This document shows positions 1 through 10,510 of a DNA stretch of 64,000 nt, piece after piece (position 1 is the stretch's first letter; each line of letters opens with the position of its first letter). The notes beneath the pieces are model-generated. The model saw nothing but the letters and a program-made list of their open reading frames with translations, was not told the DNA's origin and did no database searches. Made by a program: the position numbers and the translations under genes. Source of the DNA: Cercophora sp. LCS_1 (Eukaryota; Ascomycota; Sordariomycetes; Sordariales; Lasiosphaeriaceae); assembly GCA_036250225.1 (NCBI GenBank), contig JAPZLL010000032.1, forward strand, positions 310,001-374,000, read 5' to 3'.

Positions 1-117
1 AAGCTCATCAAACACAAAGTTCAGGCCCGCAGCCAGCTCAAAAACGGCAGCTGACGCGGCTGTTGAAGCTTCGGCTGAGGCAGAATGAGAGTCCGATGTC
101 GTAGCTGAAGTCGACAT
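1..117 (-). CDS. Partial 5' end of a minus-strand gene
   Basis: An ATG at 117 opens 39 codons that run without a stop to the window edge, so only the N-terminus is visible. The peptide starts Ser/Thr/Ala-rich (MSTSATTSDSHSASAEASTA) and then becomes more hydrophobic (FELAAGLNFVFDEL). It could be a low-complexity leader before a folded domain. No family can be named from this stretch, and a chance open frame is possible because it is short. Confidence 0.4.
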   Translation of the reverse strand, partial: MSTSATTSDSHSASAEASTAASAAVFELAAGLNFVFDEL

Positions 118-611
118 GGCAGATTGAGCCGGGGGTCGGACGGTGTTTCGCCTGAGGGCTGTTCGAGGCCAGGGCACCACGATCGTCTTGGATTGGATGT
201 CTTGGATTGAAAGTGCTGCTTTTGGTGAGACTGGCCGCTCGGTCCAATTTCATATCAGACGTGTTCTTATTGTCACGTCTTCTTCGTGCATGCACGCAAG
301 CGCGGCATCAATGGCCAATGAACAACCACTTACGAGAGAAGAAGACGAAAGTAGACACCGACTGTCCATCCTCGCGGGGCGTTAGCTCCGGCATTGGAGT
401 TTGGTTTGTTTGGCAAGGCTCTCGGCGGTGGCAGTGCATGCCGGGCACGGAAACTGCAGGGAGCGAATGCATGCCACGACGATGCGGGGTGTCTGGTATC
501 CGCATGCGGATCATCAGGGACGTCTGTTGAACTTCAACTCCAGACAGCCCCAAGTCCGTCACGCCCATGGCGAAGATCGCGAAATCTCGTGCCTGATGCA
601 AAGTTGCCACA
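118..611. other. Intergenic region, divergent promoters
   Basis: This 494-bp stretch lies between the partial minus-strand gene and the plus-strand gene starting at 612. Short overlapping open frames occur on both strands, but none has a recognisable domain. It probably holds the promoters of both neighbours. No clear TATA box was seen. Confidence 0.5.
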
Positions 612-3389
612 ATGCCGTCTCTACTGTCTTGCATCTTACCCGTCTCGGCTCAAAGCCCGTTGTCTTCATCCTCGAGCGGAAGCCATGTCACAGATGCGCC
701 AGAAATACCCCGCGTCCAAATCGGGCCAGCAGCACACCACCTGCGAGATGCCATGATGCAAATGTACTGGGCCGGCATTCGAAGAGATCTGCCACATATC
801 ATCCTGACGCTCCGAAAATGGCAGACTCAAGACGAGTACTCCAAAACGCTTCTTCCAGACGAGGAAGACCACTACATCCACGGCTACGACACCTTTCTCG
901 ACCAGGTCAGCCACAGCTCTCGCAAGTTCTCGACCCGATACGACAAGAAACAAGAGCTCCGGGATCCCTTGGACAAGAGAACCGCCCGCGTGCCGACGTA
1001 CTCGGAAGCGCTCGAAGACCGAGGATGGGACATCTACTCGGAAATAAAGAGCTCGTCCATCCGCCACACCATCATGATGGATCTCCAAGAGCGAGAACTG
1101 GAGGGTATTGATCCTCGTCGAAGGCGAGCACGAATGCTTCTCCAGTCGGCCATGTGGCTCGACATGGACAAGATCATTGAGTACCGCGAGCCCGAGGCGC
1201 TCGTCAGCTTTTGGAAACAGCCTGCTGCGTCACAAGTTACCCTGTCGGCGTATGACGAAGGCCACATGCCGATACTTGTGCCTCATGTCTGCGGTTGCTG
1301 TAGCAACGCAATCAGGGGCTCGATGTTTCGTAACATCAAGACCAACCAGATTGTTTGCGAGGCATGTTATCGGAAAGACTTCTATGGACACAATGATATG
1401 ACCAAGATCTATAAACAGTGTTGTTTAAGGAAAATCGTGTCTGCAACGGACAGCCAGAAGATCTGCAACTGCATCGACGTGCGACGGAGAGACGGCAGTG
1501 GAAGACTCAGACATTTGTTCCCTGTGGACAACGATCTATCCAATCCCGAGAAGCACCTCAATGTCACCGGTACACCCGGGAAGGCACGATGTGGCTTGTA
1601 CGAGCTCACAGATCTGGTAGCCGAGGCCAAGTTCGCCTCGACCCGGTCCAAACTGGGCACCAAGACAACGCTGGGAAAGGCAAAGCGGGAGAGACGATAT
1701 GATCTGCCTCGACGAGTCAATAACATCAGCGGAGAGAACCCTGAAGGAAAACTCAAGACGACTGAGTTCGGTCACTCTTTCGGGGCTAGTACGGGCACCG
1801 AGAATATCCCATTCTACCTCAACGACGTCGTCAGCGAATACCCTTACGGAAATGTTCACATGGCCTTACGGGTTGGACCGCTGATTATCGAAAATGGCGT
1901 CAGCAACACGCATGGCGGCGTCCTCATCACCAGTCGCGATCCACCAAACCTACAAGTCCTTCGGGACCCGTCCGACGACATTCAACACTCGCTGCTCGTG
2001 ACGGGACGGACGAACCGAAACCTCTACTCGCAGCAGCGGCCTCGAGCACCTAAAAGGCACAAGGCTATGCTGAAGCAGGTTGTCGGTGGCGCTTTCTGCG
2101 ACTTCTTCCAACAAGACGCCGAAGAACGCATCATCGACACCCTCCTCAGCGAGAGTCAAAGCCTAGTCGAAACGGGCATCAGCATCAAGGACAAGAACAA
2201 ACTTCTAGACCAAGCCGTCAGCCGCCTCATGGCCCTTCTCAAACCCTACCTCGCACCCCGCGTCGAAGTCTACATCAATAGCATCGCCACCAAACTCCTC
2301 GACCACAACACCAACCTCCGCTGGAGTTTCACAACCAACAACTGCCAAGCCTTTGTCGACAGCATCATCGACCGCACCCTCTTCAGTCCTCTATTCGCGC
2401 CTCGCACACCGACTCTGGATCCTAAGCCCCCCGGCACATCAACCAATCCCTTGTATCTCCTCAGCTTCGTCTGCCGCCCAGGTGCTTACATCCCCGCCCA
2501 CAGCCGCTCCAAATACGACGTGCCCAACGGCCTGACAGAAGAATACCTCCTCAAATTCCGCTACGGTCGCCACGACGAGTCCGACCTAGCCGATACCCTC
2601 TCCGAATACTGGTACGACTGGGGCGCCTTCGACGGACCACTCTACCCCTACCAGGACGTCTTCCCCTGGGACTGCACCGAGGCCTTCAACCGGTACCCCG
2701 TCACCTGCGGATCAGGGTGTAACATCGCCAAGCATGCATGGGCGTTTCCGTTCGACTCGTGGTCGTTGCTATCCCTCCATCTCGCGCGTGGTCGGGAGTT
2801 GTACCCAAAAAATGGTTTCCCGGCGGATGATCCAACTACGCCTTCCTTATTACACAACGAACTCAAATTCAAATGGGGGGGTATACGAGGAGGGAGCATG
2901 ACCGATGCAGACTGGTTCAAAAACAGAATGACTGTCCTTCTTGCGCAGGATGCCCTGCTGACAGGCGCAGCAGCCATGGCGAGGTGTGCGAGGTTCAGGG
3001 AGGCGACGCTTTGGCTGCACAAGTCGGACGATGAACGGGTGGATCGGTTGAAGCTGGGCGGGATTCATCGTGCCCAGCCGTTCAGTCATCATTATGAGAA
3101 GGGAGCGTACCATTCGTATTTTGTGGCGGGGTGGGCGCATCTCTCCAGACGTGCCAAGGCGCTGGAGTATGAGCGGTTGAGGGATTGGAAGGCTACGAGG
3201 GAGGACGTGGGAAGTTTGGGGGACGATGACGGGTCCGGGTGTGGTGGTGGGGGCGGGTGTGCTGCCGGTGGTGGTGCTGCTGCATGTTCGACGGTCGTTG
3301 GGGAGGTGGGCGATACGTGTGGGGTGGGGTGTGTGGGCACTTGTTCAAGTTGTGGCGATGGGTGTGGTGGGTGCGGTGGGTGTGGGTGA
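612..3389 (+). CDS. Zinc-cluster protein with permuted papain-like H/C pair and Gly/Cys tail
   Basis: A single 925-codon exon with a good start context at 612. Residues 225-290 carry a Cys-rich cluster (C227, C229, C230, C249, C252, C270, C271, C285, C287) that reads like a ZZ- or LIM-like zinc-binding unit. Further on, YPYGNVHMALRVG (His416) followed by WSFTTNNCQAFVD (Cys578) resembles the His-then-Asn-Cys order of circularly permuted NlpC/P60 or LRAT/PPPDE-like folds. Residues 600-860 are rich in Trp/Tyr and look globular. The last ~60 residues are Gly/Cys repeats written by GGTGTG-type DNA. No signal peptide is evident. The gene is clearly coding; the function is inferred and unproven, possibly a cysteine hydrolase or deubiquitinase-like protein. 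Confidence 0.75.
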   Translation: MPSLLSCILPVSAQSPLSSSSSGSHVTDAPEIPRVQIGPAAHHLRDAMMQMYWAGIRRDLPHIILTLRKWQTQDEYSKTLLPDEEDHYIHGYDTFLDQVSHSSRKFSTRYDKKQELRDPLDKRTARVPTYSEALEDRGWDIYSEIKSSSIRHTIMMDLQERELEGIDPRRRRARMLLQSAMWLDMDKIIEYREPEALVSFWKQPAASQVTLSAYDEGHMPILVPHVCGCCSNAIRGSMFRNIKTNQIVCEACYRKDFYGHNDMTKIYKQCCLRKIVSATDSQKICNCIDVRRRDGSGRLRHLFPVDNDLSNPEKHLNVTGTPGKARCGLYELTDLVAEAKFASTRSKLGTKTTLGKAKRERRYDLPRRVNNISGENPEGKLKTTEFGHSFGASTGTENIPFYLNDVVSEYPYGNVHMALRVGPLIIENGVSNTHGGVLITSRDPPNLQVLRDPSDDIQHSLLVTGRTNRNLYSQQRPRAPKRHKAMLKQVVGGAFCDFFQQDAEERIIDTLLSESQSLVETGISIKDKNKLLDQAVSRLMALLKPYLAPRVEVYINSIATKLLDHNTNLRWSFTTNNCQAFVDSIIDRTLFSPLFAPRTPTLDPKPPGTSTNPLYLLSFVCRPGAYIPAHSRSKYDVPNGLTEEYLLKFRYGRHDESDLADTLSEYWYDWGAFDGPLYPYQDVFPWDCTEAFNRYPVTCGSGCNIAKHAWAFPFDSWSLLSLHLARGRELYPKNGFPADDPTTPSLLHNELKFKWGGIRGGSMTDADWFKNRMTVLLAQDALLTGAAAMARCARFREATLWLHKSDDERVDRLKLGGIHRAQPFSHHYEKGAYHSYFVAGWAHLSRRAKALEYERLRDWKATREDVGSLGDDDGSGCGGGGGCAAGGGAAACSTVVGEVGDTCGVGCVGTCSSCGDGCGGCGGCG
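3232..3388 (+). repeat. GGTGTG-rich low-complexity tract in coding sequence
   Basis: The 3' end of the preceding gene is a G/T-rich imperfect repeat that encodes alternating Gly, Cys, Ala and Val. The strand asymmetry (almost no A or C) is marked compared with the rest of the gene. Such tracts often vary in length between strains. Confidence 0.6.
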
Positions 3390-3630
3390 TGAAGATGGGA
3401 TGAGGACGGGAATCCTTGTGGCCTATCAGCGTGGAGGTGGCGGACTTCTTTTCTTCAAGAAAAAATACCATTGTACCGTGGTATTGATAGTCCCCAATAG
3501 CAAAAAGACGGGAGGTTGTTTCAGCTGCCATAGATGTCAAATCAAGTTTACTTTTGAAAAAAAAAGAAAAAACCAGCACAAGCCCGACTATCTTGATAAT
3601 GGAGCAACTCATCAACCTCCCAAACTTGGT

Positions 3631-4888
3631 TCACGGTCGCCCAGTAGGCCGAGCAGGTGTCCCATACCCAGGCTGATAAGCCGTCGGAAATCCGCCAGGG
3701 AAAATGCCATCCAGTCCCGGAATTTTGGGGTTCGTCGTAACCATGCGTCCACCCTCCTTCTCCCTCAACGCCACAGCCATAACGTCTCTCTTGAAAGTCT
3801 GGTTCACTCCAAAACTAAACCACGCAAACAGCCCATCCTTGCGCAAGTCGCTGCCCAGCTGCACGTAGTGAAAAAACGGATCGGCCGTTGCAGCTTCCTG
3901 CAGCAGGATGTTGTCTCTAGCATTCTGCATCAGATTCTGGCGATTCCCCGAATATGGCGCCACCTTCTTGACGGCATCGACGAGGGCTTGGTCGAAAAAT
4001 ACCTGGCCGACGTGTGTGACTTTGGTGTTCCAGATGGTGTTGTTCGCTTCAGGAGTCGCGTTGAAGTGGCTCACGATGTGGATGTGAGGCGCGCGGCCTT
4101 CGTAGTGGCCGGGGAAAAAGGTCTCGAACTGGACAACGCCGTCGGCATCGGTTTGCTGGGCCCCACGGAGGTAGGTCCGGTTGAAGTTGGCTTTGTCGGA
4201 GAGGCCGATGCCGTTGACGGTGGCGATGGCGCCTGAGTAGACTCCGGTTGAATTGGCGTCTGTGATGTCAGTTTTGGAATGATACTACGATGGCAGGTGA
4301 CTTACTCCACATCTCAATAAAGGTGCCTTTGATGGGGAGGCAGGTGTCGACGTCGATGAGTTGGATGTCGAGGTGGAGAGGGACGCCTTGTTGGTCTTCG
4401 GTTATCGTGCTTCGGACGGATTCCCCAAGAATGTCTAAGTTGTGAGTATTTTCAGGTCGACGAGGCGGGGGACTTACAAAAGGGTCCTTCAGTTGTTTCG
4501 GGGTGCAGAACGCACGAGTTCATGCCGGCAAAGACGGTCTTGGGATCGGTCTTGGTGTTGAAGGGCTTGTCCGACTTGTGGGACTTGCCGAGTGACGAAG
4601 TTTGCCGGGCTGTTGTCAATACGTTAGAGCTGTGCTGAGGCGTCAAGGGTTTGATCTACCTCGAAGAGCTTGAAGAGAGGAGGGAGCCATCAGCGAGGCG
4701 GCTCTCTTCTCTCGGCGCTCAGCTGCCCGCTGATAGAAACCGCTGGCTTCATGTTTGCTTGCGCAATGGTCAAGATTGTTGGTGTGAATCTCGAGGAATC
4801 GTTTCCGTTCAGCAAACTCGCGGTCTGCATCACCATGTGCCAAGACATGGGAGAAAAGCGCGAACAGCACTGCTGTCTGAAGCTTCAT
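3631..4888 (-). CDS. Secreted intradiol ring-cleavage dioxygenase
   Basis: Spliced gene on the minus strand: exons 4888-4660, 4609-4478, 4434-4306 and 4259-3631, giving 372 residues. The three introns (44-50 nt) have GT-AG ends, and the first has a CTCTAAC branch site. The N-terminus MKLQTAVLFALFSHVLA is a signal peptide. Family landmarks are GPFYILGE (Tyr121), WNANSTGVYSG, and PGHYEGRAPHIHIV (Tyr216, His222, His224). These give the two Tyr and two His ligands of the Fe(III) site that cleaves catechol-type diols to muconate-type products. The secreted fungal branch is thought to act outside the cell on lignin-derived or plant phenolics; that role is inferred. The C-terminal tail is Pro/Gly-rich. 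Confidence 0.9.
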
Positions 4889-5673
4889 TGTGATGTTTTA
4901 CGGGAAGATAGAGGTGACGAGATGACAACGTTGCAGCGATCTTTGTGGGAATGATTCTGTATTGTACTCGCGTCCTCCGTCCTCAGGTTCGACCCATGTC
5001 GTCAGATCAAGCATTGACAGCCATTTTTTCCACAACATTATCATGCTGTGACCTCTTGCCTGCCCACCCCAGACCCGACAGGCGGGGTCTCGGTATGTGG
5101 AGGGTAATATCTAACGCTACGTGCTCAGCAGCAAATGCAGTGTTTTGTTACTTGGATCTCCAATCTCCGGAGTTGTGGTCCAAGTCATATCCGCGGACAC
5201 AAAGAGGGATCACGGCCACCCGAGTTCCAGTTTATCCGGCTGGAGACGCCACCCGAGGCCCCCACACTTACGAGGTTAAATGTAGAAATATGGACGACCT
5301 ACGCAATTGTGTTATAAAGCGTGCCATTTTGGTATTCGAAAAAAGGTAAAAAAAACATCGCTGTGTACGCGTCCTACTATTTTCCCACGATTAACCTCGC
5401 CGTTCTTGTTGGCGCGGCTTTGATGACAGTGAAACAAGCGGAATGCTGAAGCCCGCTTGCGCACGAAGAGTCCTGAAGTAGGCGAGGTTTCCACCGCAAT
5501 GAAAATACCAAATGCCACTGCCCGCAGAGCCACGTCCGTCCCCTAAAGATCATCACATCCAAAACATCACCAACACCTTGCTGGGTCGCTTGCCCCCTTG
5601 CCTTCTACTGTGACTAGATTTTTGAAACCTCCAAAACTTGAAAAGCCTTCAGTCAACCCCCTAAATCGTGACG
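4889..5673. other. Divergent intergenic region
   Basis: 785 bp between the dioxygenase (minus) and the kelch protein (plus), so both promoters should lie here. No domain-bearing ORF was seen. There is a short A-rich run near 5340-5353. No clear TATA box was found near either ATG. Confidence 0.5.
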
Positions 5674-6651
5674 ATGAAGCTCTCGGCCGTTTCCCTATTA
5701 CCCTTGGGCCTCGCCACACCTCTCCATCCCCGCCAACAAGCCTGGACTACCCTCTCCCCCATCCCAACCGGCCCCATCCACGAACACTCGACCGTCCTCC
5801 TCTCGCCAACCCAACTCGCTACAATCGGCGGCGTTCTCCAGGCCGGCGGTGTCATCAACTCCGTCTATATCTACAACATCCCTAACAACACCTGGACCCG
5901 CGCCTCGCCCCTGCCTATAACAATCAACCACGCCAACGGCGCCGTCGTCGACTCCAAAATCTACGTCCTCGGCGGCATGACAGGCCCAAGTTGGTCCGGC
6001 ACGCCGAACAGCTATGTCTATGATCCCACCACGGATAAATGGACGTCCATCTCTCCCATGCCCGCTTCCGAAGCGCGAGGCAGCGCCGTCATGGGTGTGC
6101 ACAACAAGACGATTTGGTTGGCCAGTGGAAAAACAGGGAGTGGTGGACGGTCTGTCACCACCGTCTCCGCGTTTGATACGGCGAGCGGGAAGTGGATCAC
6201 CGTCCCCGACAAGGCAAAGAATATCCCCGAGGGACGGGATCACGGTGGTGGTGGGATCGTGGGGACCAAGTTTTACCAGATTGCGGGGAGTGATGGGGCG
6301 ATTGCAAATCGGAAGGATACCGTGTTCGTGTTGGATTTGGAGGCGTTGGAGAAGGGGTGGGTTACGGCAAAGGGAAAGATGCCCACGCCCAGACGGGGAT
6401 TCGCGTCGGCGGTTGTGGGGGAGGAGATTTGGACTTTTGGTGGGGAGGGGAATCCGGATACGCAGAGCGGAGTGTTTGGGGAAGTCGAAGTTTATGATAC
6501 AGGGAAGGATAGCTGGAGGAAGGTCAGTGGGATGAAGGTGCCCAGGCATGGGAGCTCGGCTGTTGCTGTGGGCGGGAGGATTTATATACCGGGCGGTGGC
6601 ACGGCTATGGGGACACCGGCTACTGATTTGTTTGATGTTTATAGCGTGTAA
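5674..6651 (+). CDS. Secreted kelch-repeat beta-propeller protein
   Basis: An intronless 325-residue protein. The ATG at 5674 is chosen because the in-frame codon just upstream (5668) is GTG. MKLSAVSLLPLGLATPL looks like a signal peptide ending before HPRQQ. Kelch blades repeat about every 45-55 residues, with hallmarks such as IYVLGGMTG, IWLASGKTG, IWTFGGEGN and IYIPGGGTA and the following Tyr/Trp (YDPTTDKW, YDTGKDSW). Five to six blades are visible, consistent with a small galactose-oxidase-like propeller. No copper ligands of galactose oxidase were recognised, so a binding rather than catalytic role is likelier. It is divergent from the intradiol dioxygenase gene. Confidence 0.85.
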   Translation: MKLSAVSLLPLGLATPLHPRQQAWTTLSPIPTGPIHEHSTVLLSPTQLATIGGVLQAGGVINSVYIYNIPNNTWTRASPLPITINHANGAVVDSKIYVLGGMTGPSWSGTPNSYVYDPTTDKWTSISPMPASEARGSAVMGVHNKTIWLASGKTGSGGRSVTTVSAFDTASGKWITVPDKAKNIPEGRDHGGGGIVGTKFYQIAGSDGAIANRKDTVFVLDLEALEKGWVTAKGKMPTPRRGFASAVVGEEIWTFGGEGNPDTQSGVFGEVEVYDTGKDSWRKVSGMKVPRHGSSAVAVGGRIYIPGGGTAMGTPATDLFDVYSV

Positions 6652-6861
6652 GAGAAGACAATTTGTGGCAGCGTTGAAGAAGCTTTGAGTCGAAGTGTTT
6701 ATGTCAATGCTACTTCAGGGGTATCGATCTATCTTCTAAAACCATAAACACCAACGCCTCCAACCTTGTCTCGGCCCTTTCTATATCTCTCTATGGTACA
6801 TTCTATCCATCTAATCACTTGCAATCTGCAAGACCAGCTGTAATCGTAATACATGCCCTCG

Positions 6862-8545
6862 TCAGTTACAATCTGAGCCCGAATGGCTGTCGTCAGTCGA
6901 GTGATCTGTCCCACTAACACCACGCTTGTCTGAGCCTGAATGCCCAGTCCCGCTCTCATCATCATGATGCGCCGAGACATGATGCTTGGTAAATGTCAAG
7001 ACAGAGCTACTCGAGCTGAAGAGCTCATCGATCTCCTCGAGACGCTTCCCCATCGTCTCTGGGAACAGAAAGTAGACACCTGCTGGTGGTCAGTTGCCGA
7101 TCATCTCAAGGCCAAGAAAGGAAACTCACAGGGCAAAATGACAAAAAAGTTGGCAACGGCATACACAATCGCATACCGATACCCAAGGCTTGCAAACGCC
7201 ATGGGCGTCACCTCGGCAATCGCAAAGTTGAGCAACCAAGCTGTAGCTGTTGACATCGAAGTGATGTAGACCCGATGACTCAACGGCGCCAGCTCAGCCG
7301 CGTAGAGGAATGGGATACCCAGGAACCCAATGGGGAAGAAGAATGAGAACATGAAGATGGCCGTGATGGCGATTGCCGTAGCCGCCATGCTGTGACTGAC
7401 TGCCATTGTGCCTGCCATGGTCGACAGGCAGATGCCCATGCCGATGGCTGAAAACATCATGAGCTTTCTTCGCCCGAATCGATCAACTGTGAAGACGCCG
7501 GTCGGAGACAGCAAAAACTGAAATGTGAACACTGCGCCAGCGAGGATCCGTGAGTTGACGCCCGACAAGCCGAGGCGCTCTTGAAAGATGACGGCTTGAT
7601 AGAGTGCGAGCGCATTGACACCGCTGATTTGGTGGAAGACTTGGAGGAGACAAGCCAGTACAGTCCTGTGCAGTAGGCGTTGGGACGATGAGTTGCTCCA
7701 GATGTCGGTGAACTTGCCCTGGCTTGTGACGGCGAGTGAGTCGCTGACGTCTTGGATGGCGTTGACGACCTCAACGGAGTCCTTGTCTGTGTTTTGGAGG
7801 GCTGAGATGACGAGACGGGCGTCTGTGAGACGGCCCTTTTTGACCAGCCACCTTGGTGACTCGGGCATGAGTGGGGTGGTTATCATGACGATGGCGGCCA
7901 AGAGGATTGACAGGCCCAAAGGCAGGCGCCATGATACCGAGGAGGGGGTGTATGACATGGCGAGGTCGATCCACGCTGCAAGTGCAAGACCGAGACTGAT
8001 GAAGACGCCTTCGAGGAGGACGGCGGCACCTCGGTGCTCAGCTTGGCAGAGCTCGGCTTGGAGGTTCGGCGCTGTGGCAGTGATGTGGCCAAATCCGAAG
8101 CCGGTCACCAAACGACCGATAGCAAGCTGTGGGACACCGAATGCAGTGCATTGAAGGATGGATCCAACAACGTTCAATGCCGCGCCGAGGACCATGGTCA
8201 GGCGCCGGCCCAGTCTGTCGCCGACCCAGATGCAATTCAGGGAGCCGAGGAAGCATCCGAGGGTGTAGATGGCTATCACTGTCCCCTGCATTTTGTCAGG
8301 ACCAATCCGTGCCACTGAAGGAGGGTGGGCTCGGTGCATACCTGAATCTTGGAGTTGCTGAGCTTCGTTTCCCCCGATGTGTTGACCGTGTCCATCTCTG
8401 GAAATGTGGCAACCCACGAGGGTAAAGACAGCAGACCGCCTGCTACGGCGTGGTTGTATCCGTAGAGGATGTACGAGGGAAGAATGACGGTGCAGGTGAA
8501 AGCCCGTTCCAGGGCCTTACCGCGGAGGTTCCGAATGCTCGCCAT
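6862..8545 (-). CDS. MFS sugar transporter (hexose/inositol type)
   Basis: Exons 8545-8342, 8285-7130 and 7079-6862 give 525 residues; the introns are 56 and 50 nt with GT-AG ends. The Sugar Porter family is shown by GDRLGRRLTMV after helix 2, PESPRWLVKKGR at the end of helix 6, QISGVNAL in helix 7, DRFGRRKLMM between helices 8 and 9, and the PET-x-GK-x-LEEID signature after helix 12. About twelve hydrophobic segments are present. The tail is Ser/His/Asp-rich and cytosolic. It should move a hexose or polyol across the plasma membrane by proton symport; the substrate cannot be read from the sequence. A minus-strand TATA box lies about 110 bp upstream of the start. Confidence 0.9.
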
Positions 8546-8652
8546 TGGCGATAAATAAGTGAAGTGTTGTGGAATCCACACAATGAAACACACTAAATTG
8601 CAATCAATGACGATGCTGATGAACAAAGACAAAACCGAGACATTGTCGAGCA

Positions 8653-8659
8653 ATATATA
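8653..8659 (-). promoter_or_regulatory. TATA box of the sugar transporter gene
   Basis: TATATAT on the minus strand, about 110 bp upstream of the ATG at 8545, in a plausible core-promoter position. Confidence 0.5.
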
Positions 8660-9446
8660 GCTGTCTGCAAATTCTCTTCTCGTATCTTTTTTTGCTCATC
8701 ACAGCCACGATCGTGATCCGGATTGCTTCACGAGGGTTCCAGCTCTCAAAAATCGCTCTCGGCGTTGCCCATCTCGTGCTTTGCGACGTCGGGTACCCAA
8801 ATCACCGGCTTTTGGGGCTGCGTTACGAGCCCAACGCCGGTTCTCGGCAGGGGTGCGTTAGCACCACCCACGCGCATCCCGCGCGGGAATGACCGTTTTT
8901 GGGGGTCTCCGATAGTTCCAGGCCGCAAACCGGGAGACCTGGCCATCGCCAACATGACACCCGCATTGTCTCACAGCAAATTTGTTTCTGTCGCCTTCCG
9001 CCTCCCGGGCCGAACACCCGTGTTTTTTGAGGATCTCATGCTTTCCACGCGCCAAAACACCGCTTACTTGTCCACGTCAACATCACTTTTTTGTGCCATT
9101 CACAAACAACGGTCTTAGTCAAGTTACGAGTGAGACATTTTTTTTTTTTTTTTGCTTTTTGCAGCGGCAAACACATCGTCTGTCACCCTAGAAGTTCCGC
9201 CACCGCTGGCTCCAACACAACTGATGCCCCAACCCGTCCTTTCATGTTGTCCTCTGTCTTCTTCACCTTCCACCTCACCACCCACCCTCCACTTCTCTCC
9301 CACGCCAAACACCTGCACCTGCGTCCTGGCTCTGATAATTTCTGCGCCTGAATCCTCCAAATCCCGATTCACCATCTCTCTGTCTCAAATGAATGTTGTG
9401 CAAGTACGTGGCATAACACCACTACGACCTCTGAACCTCGGCAAAC
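8660..9446. other. Intergenic region with T-run
   Basis: About 790 bp without a convincing gene. It contains a run of 16 T at 9138-9153 and a C/T-rich stretch at 9240-9320. The latter lies near the 3' end of the minus-strand gene ending at 9447. Confidence 0.5.
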
Positions 9447-10376
9447 CTACTCGCCAATAGCTCTCGAAACATCCTCCTCCATCATGCCCTCCCCGCTCGG
9501 CACAACCGTCCCCACAACCCTCGTCACACCCAATCCCTCCCTCTTCATCAGCCCCTCCACCTTTGCCGAATCAACCTCACCCCCAGTAACCTCACAAACC
9601 TCGTCCAACAACCCGCCAAACCTCTCAACAATCTCACCCGGCGCCATATCCCTCATCCCGTTCTGCACCCCCCAATGATCCCACAGCAACATCTCCGTCT
9701 TCCCCAACCAAACCAAATCATGCAGCACATTATGCGCAAGATAATGCCACCCCTTCAAGAAATTCGGCATCCCATCTCCCGGCGCAACACCGAACCTGCT
9801 TGCATCAATGCGTCCCTCCCGTGCAGCTTTCCACGCCTCAGGGGCGGTCAAGAAATCAACACCAGGTCGGTAATCCAGATAATCCTCATCTGGTTCCCTG
9901 GAACCATCACTGGCCATTGTCTCGACCATTTTCCAGCGTTGTTGGTCAGCGTCGTAGACCTCGACAACGACGTGGTCGAGCCAGAAGGGAGCGGTGGGGT
10001 CCTTGTCTGAGACGAAGCCGACGCGGCCGCGGGCGGGTATGCCCTTGGCGCGCGCGAGCGTTAGGAAGAGGAGGGCTGTGTCGCGGGAGCAGCCTATCAC
10101 TCTGTCGATGGGGGTGCGAGGGATGGTGAGAGAGGGAGAGGGGCCCCGGGTGAGGAGGAGGGAGAGGATGGCGGAGGCGTAGCGGAGGGACTTTTCCGAG
10201 GCGCGGGTTTGGTCGATGGAGGGGTTGGATTCGAGGCGGATGAAATGGTAGGTTGTGTTTGTTGACGCGGTGCGGAGGGTGGAGAGGTCGGGGGGTAGAG
10301 CGGCGATGGCGGTCAGCACGACCGGATCGGTGCCTGGGGAGGAGACGGGAGATTGGGTGGTCCAGTACGAGGCCAT
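9447..10376 (-). CDS. Transglutaminase-like domain protein
   Basis: Intronless, 309 residues. The start is placed at 10376 (context ACCATGG), although the frame is open further upstream, because a TATA box lies 125 bp before it. The core has DRVIGCSRDTALLF (Cys96), GIPARGRVGF and WLDHVVVEVYD (His135). These are the nucleophile and His of the transglutaminase/peptide N-glycanase-like fold. The place usually held by the third residue (Trp-x-x-Val-Asp) reads RWKMVETM, with Glu152 instead of Asp. No signal peptide is seen. Small proteins of this type are common in fungi and bacteria, are often annotated only as transglutaminase-like, and their reaction is unknown. Confidence 0.8.
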   Translation of the reverse strand: MASYWTTQSPVSSPGTDPVVLTAIAALPPDLSTLRTASTNTTYHFIRLESNPSIDQTRASEKSLRYASAILSLLLTRGPSPSLTIPRTPIDRVIGCSRDTALLFLTLARAKGIPARGRVGFVSDKDPTAPFWLDHVVVEVYDADQQRWKMVETMASDGSREPDEDYLDYRPGVDFLTAPEAWKAAREGRIDASRFGVAPGDGMPNFLKGWHYLAHNVLHDLVWLGKTEMLLWDHWGVQNGMRDMAPGEIVERFGGLLDEVCEVTGGEVDSAKVEGLMKREGLGVTRVVGTVVPSGEGMMEEDVSRAIGE

Positions 10377-10500
10377 GGTGGTGTGCTGGTGCTCAGTGGT
10401 CTGGCTGCTTTTTTTGAATGGCTTGGTTGATCGACTCGGCTTGGGGAGGAACAGGGCATGTGACGATGTGTGAGGTAGGAAAGAGGAGGAGAGATTGTGG

Positions 10501-10510
10501 ATATATATAC
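10501..10510 (-). promoter_or_regulatory. TATA box of the transglutaminase-like gene
   Basis: GTATATATAT on the minus strand, about 125 bp upstream of the chosen ATG. It argues against translation starting further upstream, because the longer open frame would run through it. Confidence 0.5.

Noticed and set aside
3226..4236. Plus-strand frame of 336 codons
   Set aside because: It is antisense to the intradiol dioxygenase exon 4, which has clear catalytic motifs, and reads through the low-complexity tail of the first gene.
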